Positions 10,162 through 23,400 of a DNA stretch of 64,000 nucleotides are shown here, piece by piece; the first letter of the stretch is position 1; every line of letters starts with the position of its first letter. The DNA comes from Procambarus clarkii. Its lineage: Eukaryota; Arthropoda; Malacostraca; Decapoda; Cambaridae. The stretch is from positions 25,818,684 through 25,882,683 of the forward strand of contig NC_091195.1 in the NCBI RefSeq assembly GCF_040958095.1, written 5' to 3'. The notes under the pieces were generated by a model, which had not been told where the DNA came from, did no database searches, and saw only the letters and a list, made by a program, of their open reading frames with translations. A program made the translations under genes and the position numbers.

Positions 10162-13113
10162 GTGAGTCCCCGTGACGTGTTCCCCTGCAGGTGAGTCCCC
10201 GTGACGTGTTCCCCTGCAGGTGAGTCCCCGTGACGTGTTCCCCTGCAGGTGAGTCCCCGTGACGTGTTCCCCTGCAGGTGAGTCCCCGTGACGTGTTCCC
10301 CTGCAGGTGAGTCCCCCGTGACGTGTACCCCTGCAGGTGAGTCCCCATGACGTGAACCCCTGCAGGTGAGTCCCCCTTGACGTGTACCCCTGCAGGTGAG
10401 TCCCCCATGACGTGTACCCCTGCCCCTACCCCTGCAGGTGAGTCCCCGTGACGTGTTCCCCTGCAGGTGAGTCCCCGTGACGTGTTCCCCTGCAGGTGAG
10501 TCCCCGTGACGTGTTCCCCTGCAGGTGAGTCCCCGTGACGTGTTCCCCTGCAGGTGAGTCCCCGTGACGTGTTCCCCTGCAGGTGAGTCCCCCGTGACGT
10601 GTACCCCTGCAGGTGAGTCCCCATGACGTGAACCCCTGCAGGTGAGTCCCCCTTGACGTGTACCCCTGCAGGTGAGTCCCCCATGACGTGTACCCCTGCC
10701 CCTACCCCTGCAGGTGAGTCCCCGTGACGTGTTCCCCTGCAGGTGAGTCCCCGTGACGTGTTCCCCTGCAGGTGAGTCCCCAGTGACGTGTTCCCCTGCA
10801 GGTGAGTCCCCCGTGACGTGTACCCCTGCAGGTGAGTCCCCCGTGACGTGTACCCCTGCAGGTGAGTCCCCCATGACGTGTACCCCTGCAGGTGAGTCCC
10901 CATGACGTGAACCCCTGCAGGTGAGTCCCCCTTGACGTGTACCCCTGCAGGTGAGTCCCCCATGACGTGTACCCCTGCCCCTACCCCTGCAGGTGAGTCC
11001 CCGTGACGTGTTCCCCTGCAGGTGAGTCCCCATGACGTGTTCCCCTGCAGGTGAGTCCCCGTGACGTGTTCTCCTGCAGGTGAGTCCCCCTGACATGTAC
11101 CCCTGCAGGTGAGTCCCCCATGACGTGTACCCCTGCAGGTGAGTCCCCCTGACGTGTTCCCCTGCAGGTGTGTCCCCCTGACGTGTTCCCTGCAGGTGAG
11201 TCCCCTTGACGTGTACCCCTGGAGGTGAGTCCCCCTTGACGTGTACCCCTGCCCCTACCCCTGCAGGTGAGTCCCCATGACGTGTACCCCTGCAGGTGAG
11301 TCCCCCTTGACGTGTACCCCTGCAGGTGAGTCCCCATGACGTGTACCCCTACAGGTGACTCCCCCATGACGTGTACCCCTGCAGGTGACTCCCCCATGAC
11401 GTGTACCCCTGCAGGTGAGTCCCCCATGACGTGTACCCCTGCAGGTGAGTCCCCTTGACGTGTACCCCTGGAGGTGAGTCCCCCTTGACGTGTACCCCTG
11501 CAGGTGAGTCCCCCATGACGTGTACCCCTGCAGGTGAGTCCCCTTGACGTGTACCCCTGGAGGTGAGTCCCCCTTGACGTGTACCCCTGCAGGTGAGTCC
11601 CCTTGACGTGTACCCCTGGAGGTGAGTTCCCCTTGACGTGTACCCCTGCAGGTGAGTCCCCTTGACGTGTACCCCTGCAGGTGAGTCCCCATGACGTGTA
11701 CCCCTGCAGGTGAGTCCCCCTTGACGTGTACCCCTGGAGGTGAGTCCCCCTTGACGTGTACCCCTGCAGGTGAGTCCCCTTGACGTGTACCCCTGGAGGT
11801 GAGTCCCCCTTGACGTGTACCCCTGGAGGTGAGTCCCCCTTGACGTGTACCCCTGGAGGTGAGTTCCCCTTGACGTGTACCCCTGGAGGTGAGTCCCCCT
11901 TGACGTGTACCCCTGGAGGTGAGTCCCCCTTGACGTGTACCCCTGCAGGTGAGTCCCCTTGACGTGTACCCCTGCAGGTGAGTCCCCCTTGACGTGTACC
12001 CCTGCAGGTGAGTCCCCCATGACGTGTACCCCTACAGGTGAGTCCCCCATGACGTGTACCCCTGCAGGTGAGTCCCCCATGACGTGTACCCCTACAGGTG
12101 AGTCCCCCATGACGTGTACCCCTACAGGTGAGTCCCCCATGACGTGTACCCCTACAGGTGAGTCCCCCATGACGTGTACCCCTGCAGGTGAGTCCCCTTG
12201 AGGTGTACCCCTGGAGGTGAGTCCCCCTTGACGTGTACCCCTGCCCCTACCCCTGCAGGTGAGCCCCCCATGACGTGTACCCCTGCAGGTGAGTCCCCCA
12301 TGACGTGTACCCCTGCAGGTGAGTCCCCCATGACGTGTACCCCTGCAGGTGAGTCCCCATGACGTGCACCCCTGCAGGTGAGTCCCCCATGACGTGTACC
12401 CCTGCAGGTGAGTCCCCCATGACGTGTACCCCTGCAGGTGAGTCCCCTATGACGTGTACCCCTGCAGGTGAGTCCCCTATGACGTGTACCCCTGCAGGTG
12501 AGTCCCCCATGACGTGTACCCCTGCAGGTGAGTCCCCCATGACGTGTACCCCTGCAGGTGAGTCCCCCATGACGTGTACCCCTGCAGGTGAGTCCCCCAT
12601 GACGTGTACCCCTGCAGGTGAGTCCCCCATGACGTGTACCCCTGCAGGTGAGTCCCCCATGACGTGTACCCCTGCAGGTGAGTCCCCCATGACGTGTACC
12701 CCTGCAGGTGAGTCCCCCATGACGTGTACCCCTGCAGGTGAGTCCCCCATGACGTGTACCCCTGCAGGTGAGTCCCCCATGACGTGTACCCCTGCAGGTG
12801 AGTCCCCCATGACGTGTACCCCTGCAGGTGAGTCCCCCATGACGTGTACCCCTGCAGGTGAGTCCCCCATGACGTGTACCCCTGCAGGTGAGTCCCCCAT
12901 GACGTGTACCCCTGCAGGTGAGTCCCCCATGACGTGTACCCCTGCAGGTGAGTCCTCCATGACGTGTACCCCTGCAGGTGAGTCCCCCATGACGTGTACC
13001 CCTGCAGGCGAGTCCCCCATGACGTGTACCCCTGCAGGTGAGTCCCCCATGACGTGTACCCCTGCAGGTGAGTCCCCCATGACGTGTACCCCTGCAGGTG
13101 AGTCCCCCATGAC
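10151..13113 (+). repeat. 29-30-bp array carrying a splice-donor motif in every unit, about 100 copies
   Basis: Each unit holds ttcccctgcag (or tacccctgcag) followed by gtgagtcccc and then tgacgtgt. The first copy is the real exon-A/intron junction: the last 11 bases of the exon and the first 18-19 intron bases were amplified together. Early copies are 29 bp with gtgacgtgtt. Later copies are 30 bp with catgacgtgtac and are nearly identical from about 12360 to 13113. A compound block ending in cccctgcccctacccctgcag recurs at about 10330-10440, 10600-10710 and 10900-10990, a higher-order repeat. The long open frames on both strands are by-products of the stop-free unit. Confidence 0.96.
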
Positions 13114-13132
13114 AACGTGTCGGTCCACCGGT

Positions 13133-13176
13133 CCGTCCTGGACCACGAGTGGGGTCCAACAAGTGGTCCAGGACGG
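13133..13176. repeat. Perfect 14-bp inverted repeat with a 16-nt loop
   Basis: ccgtcctggaccac at 13133-13146 is the exact reverse complement of gtggtccaggacgg at 13163-13176. It sits in the short unique spacer between two arrays, and parts of it (ggtccaggacg) resemble the unit of the following 42-bp array. Confidence 0.9.
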
Positions 13177-13279
13177 GTCATTAGTCCTAGGCAGCCAGGG
13201 TAATTGGGCTGTTAGGTAGACAAAAGCACATGTGTTGACGCAGTTATTGTGAGAGTTTGAGGCACGTGGGTGAGGTGGA

Positions 13280-16200
13280 CGACCTGTCGTGTTCCACTAC
13301 TGGGTCAGTAGTCCCCCTGGACGACCTGTCGTGTTCTACTACTGGGTCAGTAGTCCCCCTGGACGACCTGTCGTGTTCCACTACTGGGTCAGTATAGTCC
13401 CCCAGGACGACCTGTCGTGTCCACTAGTGTTCCACTAGTCCCCTAGGACGACCTGTCATGTCCACTAGTGTTCCACTAGTCCCCCAGAACGACCTGTCGT
13501 GTCCACTACTGGACCAGTAGTCCCCCTGGACGACCTGTCGTGTTCCACTACTGGGTCAGTAGTCCCCTTGGACGACCTGTCGTGTTCCACTACTGGGTCA
13601 GTAGTCCCCCTGGACGACCTGTCGTGTTCCACTACTGGGTCAGTAGTCCCCCAGGACGACCTGTCGTGTCCACTAGTGTTCCACTAGTCCCCCAGAACGA
13701 CCTGTCGTGTCCACTATTGGACCAGTAGTCCCCCAGGACGACCTGTCGTGTTCCACTACTGGGTCAGTAGTCCCCCTGGACGACCTGTCGTGTTCACTAC
13801 TGGACCACTAGTCCCCCAGGACGACCTGTCGTGTTCCACTACTGGGTCAGTAGTCCCCCAGGACGACCTGTCGTGTCCACTAGTGTTCCACTAGTCCCCC
13901 AGAACGACCTGTCGTGTTCCACTACTGGGTCAGTAGTCCCCCTGGACGACCTGTCGTGTTCTACTACTGGGTCAGTAGTCCCCCTGGACGACCTGTCGTG
14001 TTCCACTACTGGGTCAGTATAGTCCCCCAGGACGACCTGTCGTGTCCACTAGTGTTCCACTAGTCCCCCAGAACGACCTGTCGTGTTCCACTACTGGGTC
14101 AGTAGTCCCCCTGGACGACCTGTCGTGTTCTACTACTGGGTCAGTAGTCCCCCTGGACGACCTGTCGTGTTCCACTACTGGGTCAGTATAGTCCCCCAGG
14201 ACGACCTGTCATGTCCACTAGTGTTCCACTAGTCCCCCAGAACGACCTGTCGTGTCCACTACTGGACCAGTAGTCCCCCTGGACGACCTGTCGTGTTCCA
14301 CTACTGGGTCAGTAGTCCCCTTGGACGACCTGTCGTGTTCCACTACTGGGTCAGTAGTCCCCCTGGACGACCTGTCGTGTTCCACTACTGGGTCAGTAGT
14401 CCCCCAGGACGACCTGTCGTGTTCACTACTGGACCACTAGTCCCCGAGGACGACCTGTCGTGTTCCACTACTGGACCAGTAGTCCCCCAGGACGACCTGT
14501 CGTGTTCCACTACTGGGTCAGTAGTCCCCCAGGACGACCTGTTGTGTCCACTACTGGACCACTAGTCCCCCAGGACGACCTGTCGTGTTCCACTAGTGGT
14601 CCACTAGTCTCCCAGGACGACCTGTCGTGTTCCACTACTGGACCAGTAGTCCCCCAGGACGACCTGTCGTGTTCCACTACTGGGTCAGTAGTCCCCCAGG
14701 ACGACCTGTCGTGTTCCACTACTGGGTCAGTAGTCCCCCAGGACGACCTGTCGTGTTCCACTACTGGGTCAGTAGTCCCCCAGGACGACCTGTCGTGTTC
14801 ACTACTGGACCACTAGTCCCCCAGAACGACCTGTCGTGTTCCAATACTGGACCAGTAGTCCCCCAGGACGACCTGTCGTGTCCACTACTGGACCACTAGT
14901 CCCCCAGGACGACCTGTCGTGTTCCACTACTGGGTCAGTAGTCCCCCAGGACGACCTGTTGTGTCCACTACTGGACCACTAGTCCCCCAGGACGACCTGT
15001 CGTGTTCCACTAGTGGTCCACTAGTCCCCCAGGACGACCTGTCGTGTTCCACTACTGGACCAGTAGTCCCCCAGGACGACCTGTCGTGTTCCACTACTGG
15101 GTCAGTAGTCCCCCAGGACGACCTGTCGTGTTCCACTACTGGGTCAGTAGTCCCCCAGGACGACCTGTCGTGTCCACTAGTGGGTCACTAGTCCCCCAGG
15201 ACGACCTGTCGTGTTCCACTACTGGGTCAGTTGTCCCCCAGGACGACCTGTCGTGTTCCACTAGTGGTCCACTAGTCCCCCAGGACGACCTGTCGTGTTC
15301 AATACTGGGTCAGTAGTCCCCCTGGACGACCTGTCGTGTTCACTACTTGTCCACTAGTCCCCCAGGACGACCTGTCGTGTTCACTACTGGACCACTAGTC
15401 CCCCAGGACGACCTGTCGTGTCCACTACTTGTCCACTAGTCCCCCAGGACGACCTGTCGTGTTCCACTACTTGTCCATTAGTCCCCCAGGACGACCTGTC
15501 GTGTTCCACTACTGGGTCAGTAGTCCCCCAGAACGACCTGTCGTGTTAAACTACTTGTCCACTAGTCCCCCTGGACGACCTGTCGTGTTCACTACTGGAC
15601 CACTAGTCCCCCAGAACGACCTGTCGTGTTCCACTAGTGGTCCACTAGTCCCCCTGGACGACCTGTCGTGTTCACTACTTGTCCACTAGTCCCCCTGGAC
15701 GACCTGTCGTGTCCACTAGTGGTCCACTAGTCCCCCAGGACGACCTGTCGTGTTCACTACTGGACCACTAGTCCCCCAGGACGACCTGTCGTGTTCCACT
15801 ACTTGTCCACTAGTCCCCCAGGACTACCTGTCGTGTTCCACTACTTGTCCACTAGTCCCCCTGGACGACCTGTCGTGTTCCACTAGTGGGTCACTAGTCC
15901 TCCAGGACGACCTGTCGTGTTCCACTAGTGGGTCACTAGTCCCCCAGAACGACCTGTCGTGTCCACTACTGGTCCACTAGTCCCCCAGGACGACCTGTCG
16001 TGTTCCACTAGTGGGTCACTAGTCCTCCAGGACGACCTGTCGTGTCCACTACTGGTCCACTAGTCCCCCAGGACGACCTGTCGTGTTCCACTAGTGGGTC
16101 ACTAGTCCCCCAGGACGACCTGTCGTGTCCACTACTGGTCCACTAGTCCCCCAGGACGACCTGTCGTGTCCACTACTGGTCCACTAGTCCCCCAGGACGA

Positions 16201-19200
16201 CCTGTCGTGTTCCACTACTGGTCCACTAGTCGCCCAGGACGACCTGTCGTGTCCACTACTGGTCCACTAGTCCCCCAGGACGACCTGTCGTGTCCACTAG
16301 TGGGTCACTAGTCCCCCAGGACGACCTGTCGTGTTCCACTAGTGGGTCACTAGTCCCCCAGGACGACCTGTCGTGTCCACTACTGGGTCACTAGTCCCCC
16401 TGGACGACCTGTCGTGTCCACTACTGGGTCACTAGTCCCCCCAGGACGACCTGTCGTGTCCACTACTGGTCCACTAGTCCCCCAGGACGACCTGTCGTGT
16501 CCACTAGTGGGTCACTAGTCCCCCAAGGACGACCTGTCGTGTTCCACTAGTGGGTCACTAGTCCCCCAGGACGACCTGTCGTGTTCCACTAGTGGGTCAC
16601 TAGTCCCCCAGGACGACCTGTCGTGTTCCACTAGTGGGTCACTAGTCCCCCCAGAACGACCTGTCGTGTTCCACTAGTGGGTCACTAGTCCCCCAGGACG
16701 ACCTGTCGTGTTCCACTAGTGGGTCACTAGTCCCCCAGGACGACCTGTCGTGTCCACTAGTGGGTCACTAGTCCCCCAGAACGACCTGTCGTGTTCCACT
16801 AGTGGGTCACTAGTCCCCCAGGACGACCTGTCGTGTTCCACTAGTGGGTCAGTAGTCCCCCAGGACGACCTGTCGTGTTCCACTAGTGGTCCACTAGTCC
16901 CCCAGGACGACCTGTCGTGTTCACTAGTGGGTCACTAGTCCCCCAGGACGACCTGTCGTGTCCACTAGTGGGTCAGTAGTCCCCCAGGACGACCTGTCGT
17001 GTTCCACTAGTGGGTCACTAGTCCCCCAGGACGACCTGTCGTGTCCACTAGTGGGTCAGTAGTCCCCCAGGACGACCTGTCGTGTTCCACTAGTGGTCCA
17101 CTAGTCCCCCACGACGACCTGTCGTGTTCCACTAGTGGGTCACTAGTCCCCCAGGACGTCCTGTCGTGTCCACTAGTGGGTCAGTAGTCCCCCAGGACGA
17201 CCTGTCGTGTTCCACTAGTGGTCCACTAGTCCCCCAGGACGACCTGTCGTGTTCCACTACTTGTCCATTAGTCTCCCAGGACGACCTGTCGTGTTCCACT
17301 ACTGGGTCAGTAGTCCCCCAGAACGACCTTTCGTGTTAAACTACTTGTCCACTAGTCCCCCTGGACGACCTGTCGTGTTCACTACTGGACCACTAGTCCC
17401 CCAGAACGACCTGTCGTGTTCCACTAGTGGTCCACTAGTCCCCCTGGACGACCTGTCGTGTTCACTACTTGTCCACTAGTCCCCCTGGACGACCTGTCGT
17501 GTCCACTAGTGGTCCACTAGTCCCCCAGGACGACCTGTCGTGTTCACTACTGGACCACTAGTCCCCCAGGACGACCTGTCGTGTTCCACTACTTGTCCAC
17601 TAGTCCCCCAGGACGACCTGTCGTGTTCCACTACTTGTCCACTAGTCCCCCTGGACGACCTGTCGTGTTCCACTAGTGGGTCACTAGTCCTCCAGGACGA
17701 CCTGTCGTGTTCCACTAGTGGGTCACTAGTCCCCCAGAACGACCTGTCGTGTCCACTACTGGTCCACTAGTCCCCCAGGACGACCTGTCGTGTTCCACTA
17801 GTGGGTCACTAGTCCTCCAGGACGACCTGTCGTGTCCACTACTGGTCCACTAGTCCCCCAGGACGACCTGTCGTGTTCCACTAGTGGGTCACTAGTCCCC
17901 CAGGACGACCTGTCGTGTCCACTACTGGTCCACTAGTCCCCCAGGACGACCTGTCGTGTCCACTACTGGTCCACTAGTCCCCCAGGACGACCTGTCGTGT
18001 TCCACTACTGGTCCACTAGTCGCCCAGGACGACCTGTCGTGTCCACTACTGGTCCACTAGTCCCCCAGGACGACCTGTCGTGTCCACTAGTGGGTCACTA
18101 GTCCCCCAGGACGACCTGTCGTGTTCCACTAGTGGGTCACTAGTCCCCCAGGACGACCTGTCGTGTCCACTACTGGGTCACTAGTCCCCCTGGACGACCT
18201 GTCGTGTCCACTACTGGGTCACTAGTCCCCCCAGGACGACCTGTCGTGTCCACTACTGGTCCACTAGTCCCCCAGGACGACCTGTCGTGTCCACTAGTGG
18301 GTCACTAGTCCCCCAAGGACGACCTGTCGTGTTCCACTAGTGGGTCACTAGTCCCCCAAGGACGACCTGTCGTGTTCCACTAGTGGGTCACTAGTCCCCC
18401 AGGACGACCTGTCGTGTTCCACTAGTGGGTCACTAGTCCCCCAGGACGACCTGTCGTGTTCCACTAGTGGGTCACTAGTCCCCCCAGGACGACCTGTCGT
18501 GTTCCACTAGTCCCCCAGGACGACCTGTCGTGTCCACTAGTGGGTCACTAGTCCCCCTGGACGACCTGTCGTGTTCCACTAGTGGGTCACTAGTCCCCCT
18601 GGACGACCTGTCGTGTCCACTAGTGGGTCACTAGTCCCCCTGGACGACCTGTCGTGTTCCACTAGTGGGTCACTAGTCCCCCAGGACGACCTGTCGTGTC
18701 CACTAGTGGGTCACTAGTCCCCCTGGACGACCTGTCGTGTTCCACTAGTGGGTCACTAGTCCCCCTGGACGACCTGTCGTGTCCACTAGTGGGTCACTAG
18801 TCCCCCTGGACGACCTGTCGTGTCCACTAGTGGGTCACTAGTCCCCCTGGACGACCTGTCGTGTTCCACTAGTGGGTCACTAGTCCCCCTGGATGACCTG
18901 TCGTGTTCCACTAGTCCCCCAGGACGACCTGTCGTGTCCACTAGTCCCCCAGGACGACCTGTCGTGTTCCACTAGTCCCCCAGGACGACCTGTCGTGTCC
19001 ACTAGTCCCCCAGGACGACCTGTCGTGTTCCACTAGTCCCCCAGGACGACCTGTCGTGTTCACTAGTGGGTCACTAGTCCCCCAGGACGACCTGTCGTGT
19101 TCACTAGTGGGTCACTAGTCCCCCAGGACGACCTGTCGTGTTCCACTAGTCCCCCTGGACGACCTGTCGTGTCCACTAGTGGGTCACTAGTCCCCCAGGA

Positions 19201-19775
19201 CGACCTGTCGTGTTCACTAGTGGGTCACTAGTCCCCCAGGACGACCTGTCGTGTTCCACTAGTCCCCCTGGACGACCTGTCGTGTCCACTAGTGGGTCAC
19301 TAGTCCCCCAGGACGACCTGTCGTGTTCCACTAGTCCCCCAGGACGACCTGTCGTGTTCACTAGTGGGTCACTAGTCCCCCAGGACGACCTGTCGTGTTC
19401 ACTAGTGGGTCACTAGTCCCCCAGGACGACCTGTCGTGTCCACTAGTCCCCCAGGACGACCTGTCGTGTTCCACTAGTCCCCCAGGACGACCTGTCGTGT
19501 CCACTAGTCCCCCAGGACGACCTGTCGTGTCCACTAGTCCCCCAGGACGACCTGTCGTGTTCCACTAGTCCCCCAGGACGACCTGTCGTGTTCACTAGTG
19601 GGTCACTAGTCCCCCAGGACGACCTGTCGTGTTCACTAGTGGGTCACTAGTCCCCCAGGACGACCTGTCGTGTTCCACTAGTCCCCCTGGACGACCTGTC
19701 GTGTCCACTAGTGGGTCACTAGTCCCCCAGGACGACCTGTCGTGTTCCACTAGTCCCCCAGGACGACCTGTCGTG
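13280..19775. repeat. 42-bp array (with 40-41-bp and 31-bp variants), about 165 copies
   Basis: The core is cgacctgtcgtgttccacta followed by a small palindromic module (ctgggtcagtagt, gtgggtcactagt or gtggtccactagt) and cccccagga. Units lacking the palindromic module (31 bp) are common only in the last kilobase (18900-19775). A block of about 1.1 kb starting near 15460 is repeated 1790 bp downstream: the rare variant gttaaactacttg occurs at 15544 and 17334, and gtcgcccaggac at 16229 and 18019. That shows segmental duplication inside the array. Short open frames here are not genes. Confidence 0.95.
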
Positions 19776-19954
19776 GTTTAAATCTGTGTGTTGTGGTTTT
19801 TCTGACTCGTGGATTTTTGTACAGATTCGGTGTCGTTTTTGTTGCGATAATCCGGATTTCTTTAACGGATTCACGGGATGAGCGGGAGACCGGACTGTGG
19901 AGACGGGCATTGTGTCGAGGAGAAATGTGATTATTATCTGATCAACACGACCTG

Positions 19955-20135
19955 ATCCCCTAGTTGTGCTTGCGGGGGTTGAGCTCTGGCTCTTTGGTCC
20001 CGCCTCTCAACCGTCAATCAACAGGTGTACAGGTTCCTGAGCCTATTGGGCTCTATCATATCTACACTTGAAACTGTGTATGGAGTCAGCCTCCACCACA
20101 TCACTGCCTAATGCATTCCACCTGTCAACCACAGA
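19955..20135 (-). mobile_element. Solo 3' end of the CR1-like LINE
   Basis: The stretch from about 19957 (ctagttgtgcttgcgggggt) through gagcctattgggctctatca to gtcagcctccaccacatcac matches 5560-5740 almost base for base, in the same orientation. It holds the 3' UTR and the last ORF2 codons only, so this is a severely 5'-truncated copy inserted in the large intron. Confidence 0.88.
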
Positions 20136-20475
20136 GAGAGCAGCTTCAGAAAACCCACAAGATCTTCTCTGAATGCTCTTCATTTTCTTCTTCAAGGCTG
20201 TGGGTCCCTACACTTGCACCAGAGGTGGTACCCCTACTATATATAATATATATATAATATAAGAGGCCGCTGGCCGCCCCGTGGCCGCCTCTTAAATATT
20301 CAAGACATTCTCTATTATAAAATTATAATTTCACCTGAGAAGACTTCACGTAACTCTAGATTTTCATATTTTATTTTTGTGTGGCCTGTGTGTGTGCGAG
20401 GAGACCCGGGCCGTGCAGGCCACGGTGGTACAAGTGGTGTTTAACATATATATAAAGGGGTTACCTCCTTTGGTG
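20136..20475. other. No gene recognised; AT-rich spacer between arrays
   Basis: Unique DNA with a short TATA-rich stretch at about 20235-20262 and a second atatatataaagg at 20446-20458. The latter could pass as a TATA box, but no coding start follows, only an array. Confidence 0.4.
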
Positions 20476-20479
20476 CAGT

Positions 20480-23400
20480 TGTGTGGCCCTGTGGCTCTCT
20501 TCCACGGTGTTGGCCACCCCTTGTGGCCCTCTACACGGTGTTGGCCACCCTTGTGGCACTCTACATGGTGTTGGCCACTCCTTGTGGCCCTCTACACGGT
20601 GTTGGCCACCCCTTGTGGCCCTCTACATGGTGTTGGCCACCCTTGTGGCCCTATTCACGGTGTCGGCCACCCCTTGTGGCCCTCTACACGGTGTTGGCCA
20701 CCCCTTGTGGCCCTCTACACGGTGTTGGCCACCCCTTGTGGCCCTCTACACGCTGTTGGCCACCCCGTGTCGCCCTCTACACGGTGTTGGCCAACCCTTG
20801 TGGCCCTCTACACGGTGTTGGCCACCCCTTGTGGCCCTCTACACGATGTTGGCCACCCCTTGTGGCCCTCAACACGGTGTTGGCCACCCGTTGTGGCCCT
20901 CTACACAGTGTTGGCTACCCTTGTGGCCCTCTACACGGTGTTGGCCACCCTTGTGGCCCTCTACACGGTGTTGGCCACCCTTGTGGCCCTCTACACGGTG
21001 TTGGCCACCCTTGTGGTCCTCTACACGGTGTTGGCCACCCTTGTGGTCCTCTACACGGTGTTGGCCACCCTTGTGGTCCTCTACACGGTGTTGGCCACCC
21101 TTGTGGCCCTCTACACGGTGTTGGCCACCCTTGTGGCCCTCTACACGGTGTTGGCCACCCTTGTGGCCGTCTACACGGTGTTGGCCACCCTTGTGGCCCT
21201 CTACACTGTGTTGGCCACCCTTGTGGCCCTCTACACAGTGTTGGCCACCCTTGTGGCCCTCTACACAGTGTTGGCCACCCCTTGTGGCCCTCTACACAGT
21301 GTTGGCCACCCCTTGTGGCCCTCTACACGGTGTTCGCCACCCTTGTGGCCCTCTACACGGTGCTGGCCACCCTTGTGGCCCTCTACACGGTGTTGGCCAC
21401 CCCTTGTGGCCCTCTACACGGTGTTGGCCACCCCTTGTGGCCCTCTACACGGTGTTGGCCACCCCTTGTAGCCCTCTACAGTGTTGGCCGCCCTTGTGGC
21501 CCTCTACACGGTGTTGGCCACCCTTGTGGCCCTCTACAGTGTTGGCCACCCCTTGTGTCCTCTACATGGTGTTGGCGACCCCTTGTGGCCCTCTACGCGG
21601 TGTTGGCCACCCTTTGTGGCCCTCTACGCGGTGTTGGCCAGCCTTTGTGGCCCTCTACGCGGTGTTGGCCACCTTTTGTGGCCCTCTACACGGTGTTGGC
21701 CACCCTTGTGGCCCTCTACACTGTGTTTGCCACCCTTGTGGCCCTCTACACGGTGTTGGCCACCCTTGTGGCCCTCTACACGGTGTTGGCCACCCCTTGT
21801 GGCCCTCTACACGGTGTTGGCCACCCTTGTGGCCCTCTACACGGTGTTGGCCACCCCTTGTGGCCCTCTACACGGTGTTGGCCACCCCTTGTGGCCCTCT
21901 ACACGGTGTTGGCCACCCTTGTGGCCCTCTACATGGTGTTGGCAACCCTTGTGGCCCTCTACACTGTGTTGGCCACCCTTGTGGCCCTCTACACTGTGTT
22001 GGCCACCCCTTGTGGCCCTCTACATGGTGTTGGCCACCCTTTGTGGCCCTCTACACGGTGTTGGCCACCCCTTGTGGCCCTCTACACGGTGTTGGCCACC
22101 CCTTGTGGCCCTCTACACGGTGTTGGCCACCCTTGTGGCCCTCTACACTGTGTTGGCCACCCTTGTGGCCCTCTACACTGTGTTGGCCACCCTTGTGGCC
22201 CTCTACACTGTGTTGGCCACCCTTGTGGCCCTCTACACTGTGTTGGCCACCCTTAAGGCCCTTTACACGGTGTTGACCACCCCTTGTGGCTCTCTACACG
22301 GTGCTGGCCACCCCTTGTGGCCCTCTACACGGTGCTGGTCACCCTTGTGGCCCTCTACACGGTGCTGGTCACCCTTGTGGCCCTCTACACGGTGTTGGCC
22401 ACCCTTGTGTCCCTCTACACGGTGTTGGCCACCCCTTGTGGCCCTCTACACGGTGTTGTCCACCCTTGTGGCCCTCTACACGGTGTTGGCCACCCCTTGT
22501 GGCCCTCTACACGGTGTTGGCCACCCCTTGTGGCCCTCTACACGGTGTTGGCCACCCTTGTGGCCCTCTACACGGTGTTGGCCACACCTTGTGGCCCTCT
22601 ACACGGTGTTGGCCATCCCTTGTGGCCCTCTACACGGTGTTGGCCACCCTTGTGGCCCTCTACACGGTGTTGGCCACCCTTGTGGCCCTCTAAACGGTGT
22701 TGGCCACTCTTGTGGCCCTCTACACGGTGTTGGCCACCCCTTGTGGCCCTCTACTTGGTGTTGGCCACCCCTTGTGGCCCTCTAAACGGTGTTGGCCACC
22801 CTTGTGGCCCTCTACACGGTGTTGGCCACCCTTGTAGCCCTCTAAACGGTGTTGGCCACCCTTGTGGCCGTCTACACGGTGCTGGCCACCCTTGTGGCCC
22901 TCTACACTGTGTTGGCCACCTTTGTGGCCCTCTACACAGTGTTGGCCACCCTTGTGGCCCTCAACACAGTGTTGGCCACCCCTTGTGGCCCTCTACACAG
23001 TGTTGGCCACCCCTTGTGGCCCTCTACACAGTGTTGGCCACCCCTTGTGGCCCTCTACACAGTGTTGGCCACCCCTTGTGGCCCTCTACACGGTGCTGGC
23101 CACCCTTGTGGCCCTCTACACGGTGTTGGCCACCCCTTGTGGCCCTCTACACGGTGTTGGCCACCCTTGTGGCCCTCTACACGGTGTTGGCCACCCCTTG
23201 TGGCCCTCTACACGGTGTTGGCCACCCTTGTGGCCCTCTACATGGTGTTGGCAACCCTTGTGGCCCTCTACACTGTGTTGGCCACCCTTGTGGCCCTCTA
23301 CACTGTGTTGGCCACCCCTTGTGGCCCTCTACATGGTGTTGGCCACCCTTTGTGGCCGTCTACACGGTGTTGGCCACCCCTTGTGGCCCTCTACACGGTG

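Noticed and set aside
10133-13219. Collagen-like or Gly/Thr/Arg-rich repeat proteins in the 29-30-bp array
   Set aside because: Several frames on both strands are open at the same time and the unit clearly derives from a splice-donor junction.
20446-20475. TATA box and promoter before the 30/31-bp array
   Set aside because: atatatataaagg is in an AT-rich spacer, and only repeat sequence follows; no transcript start or coding sequence supports it.
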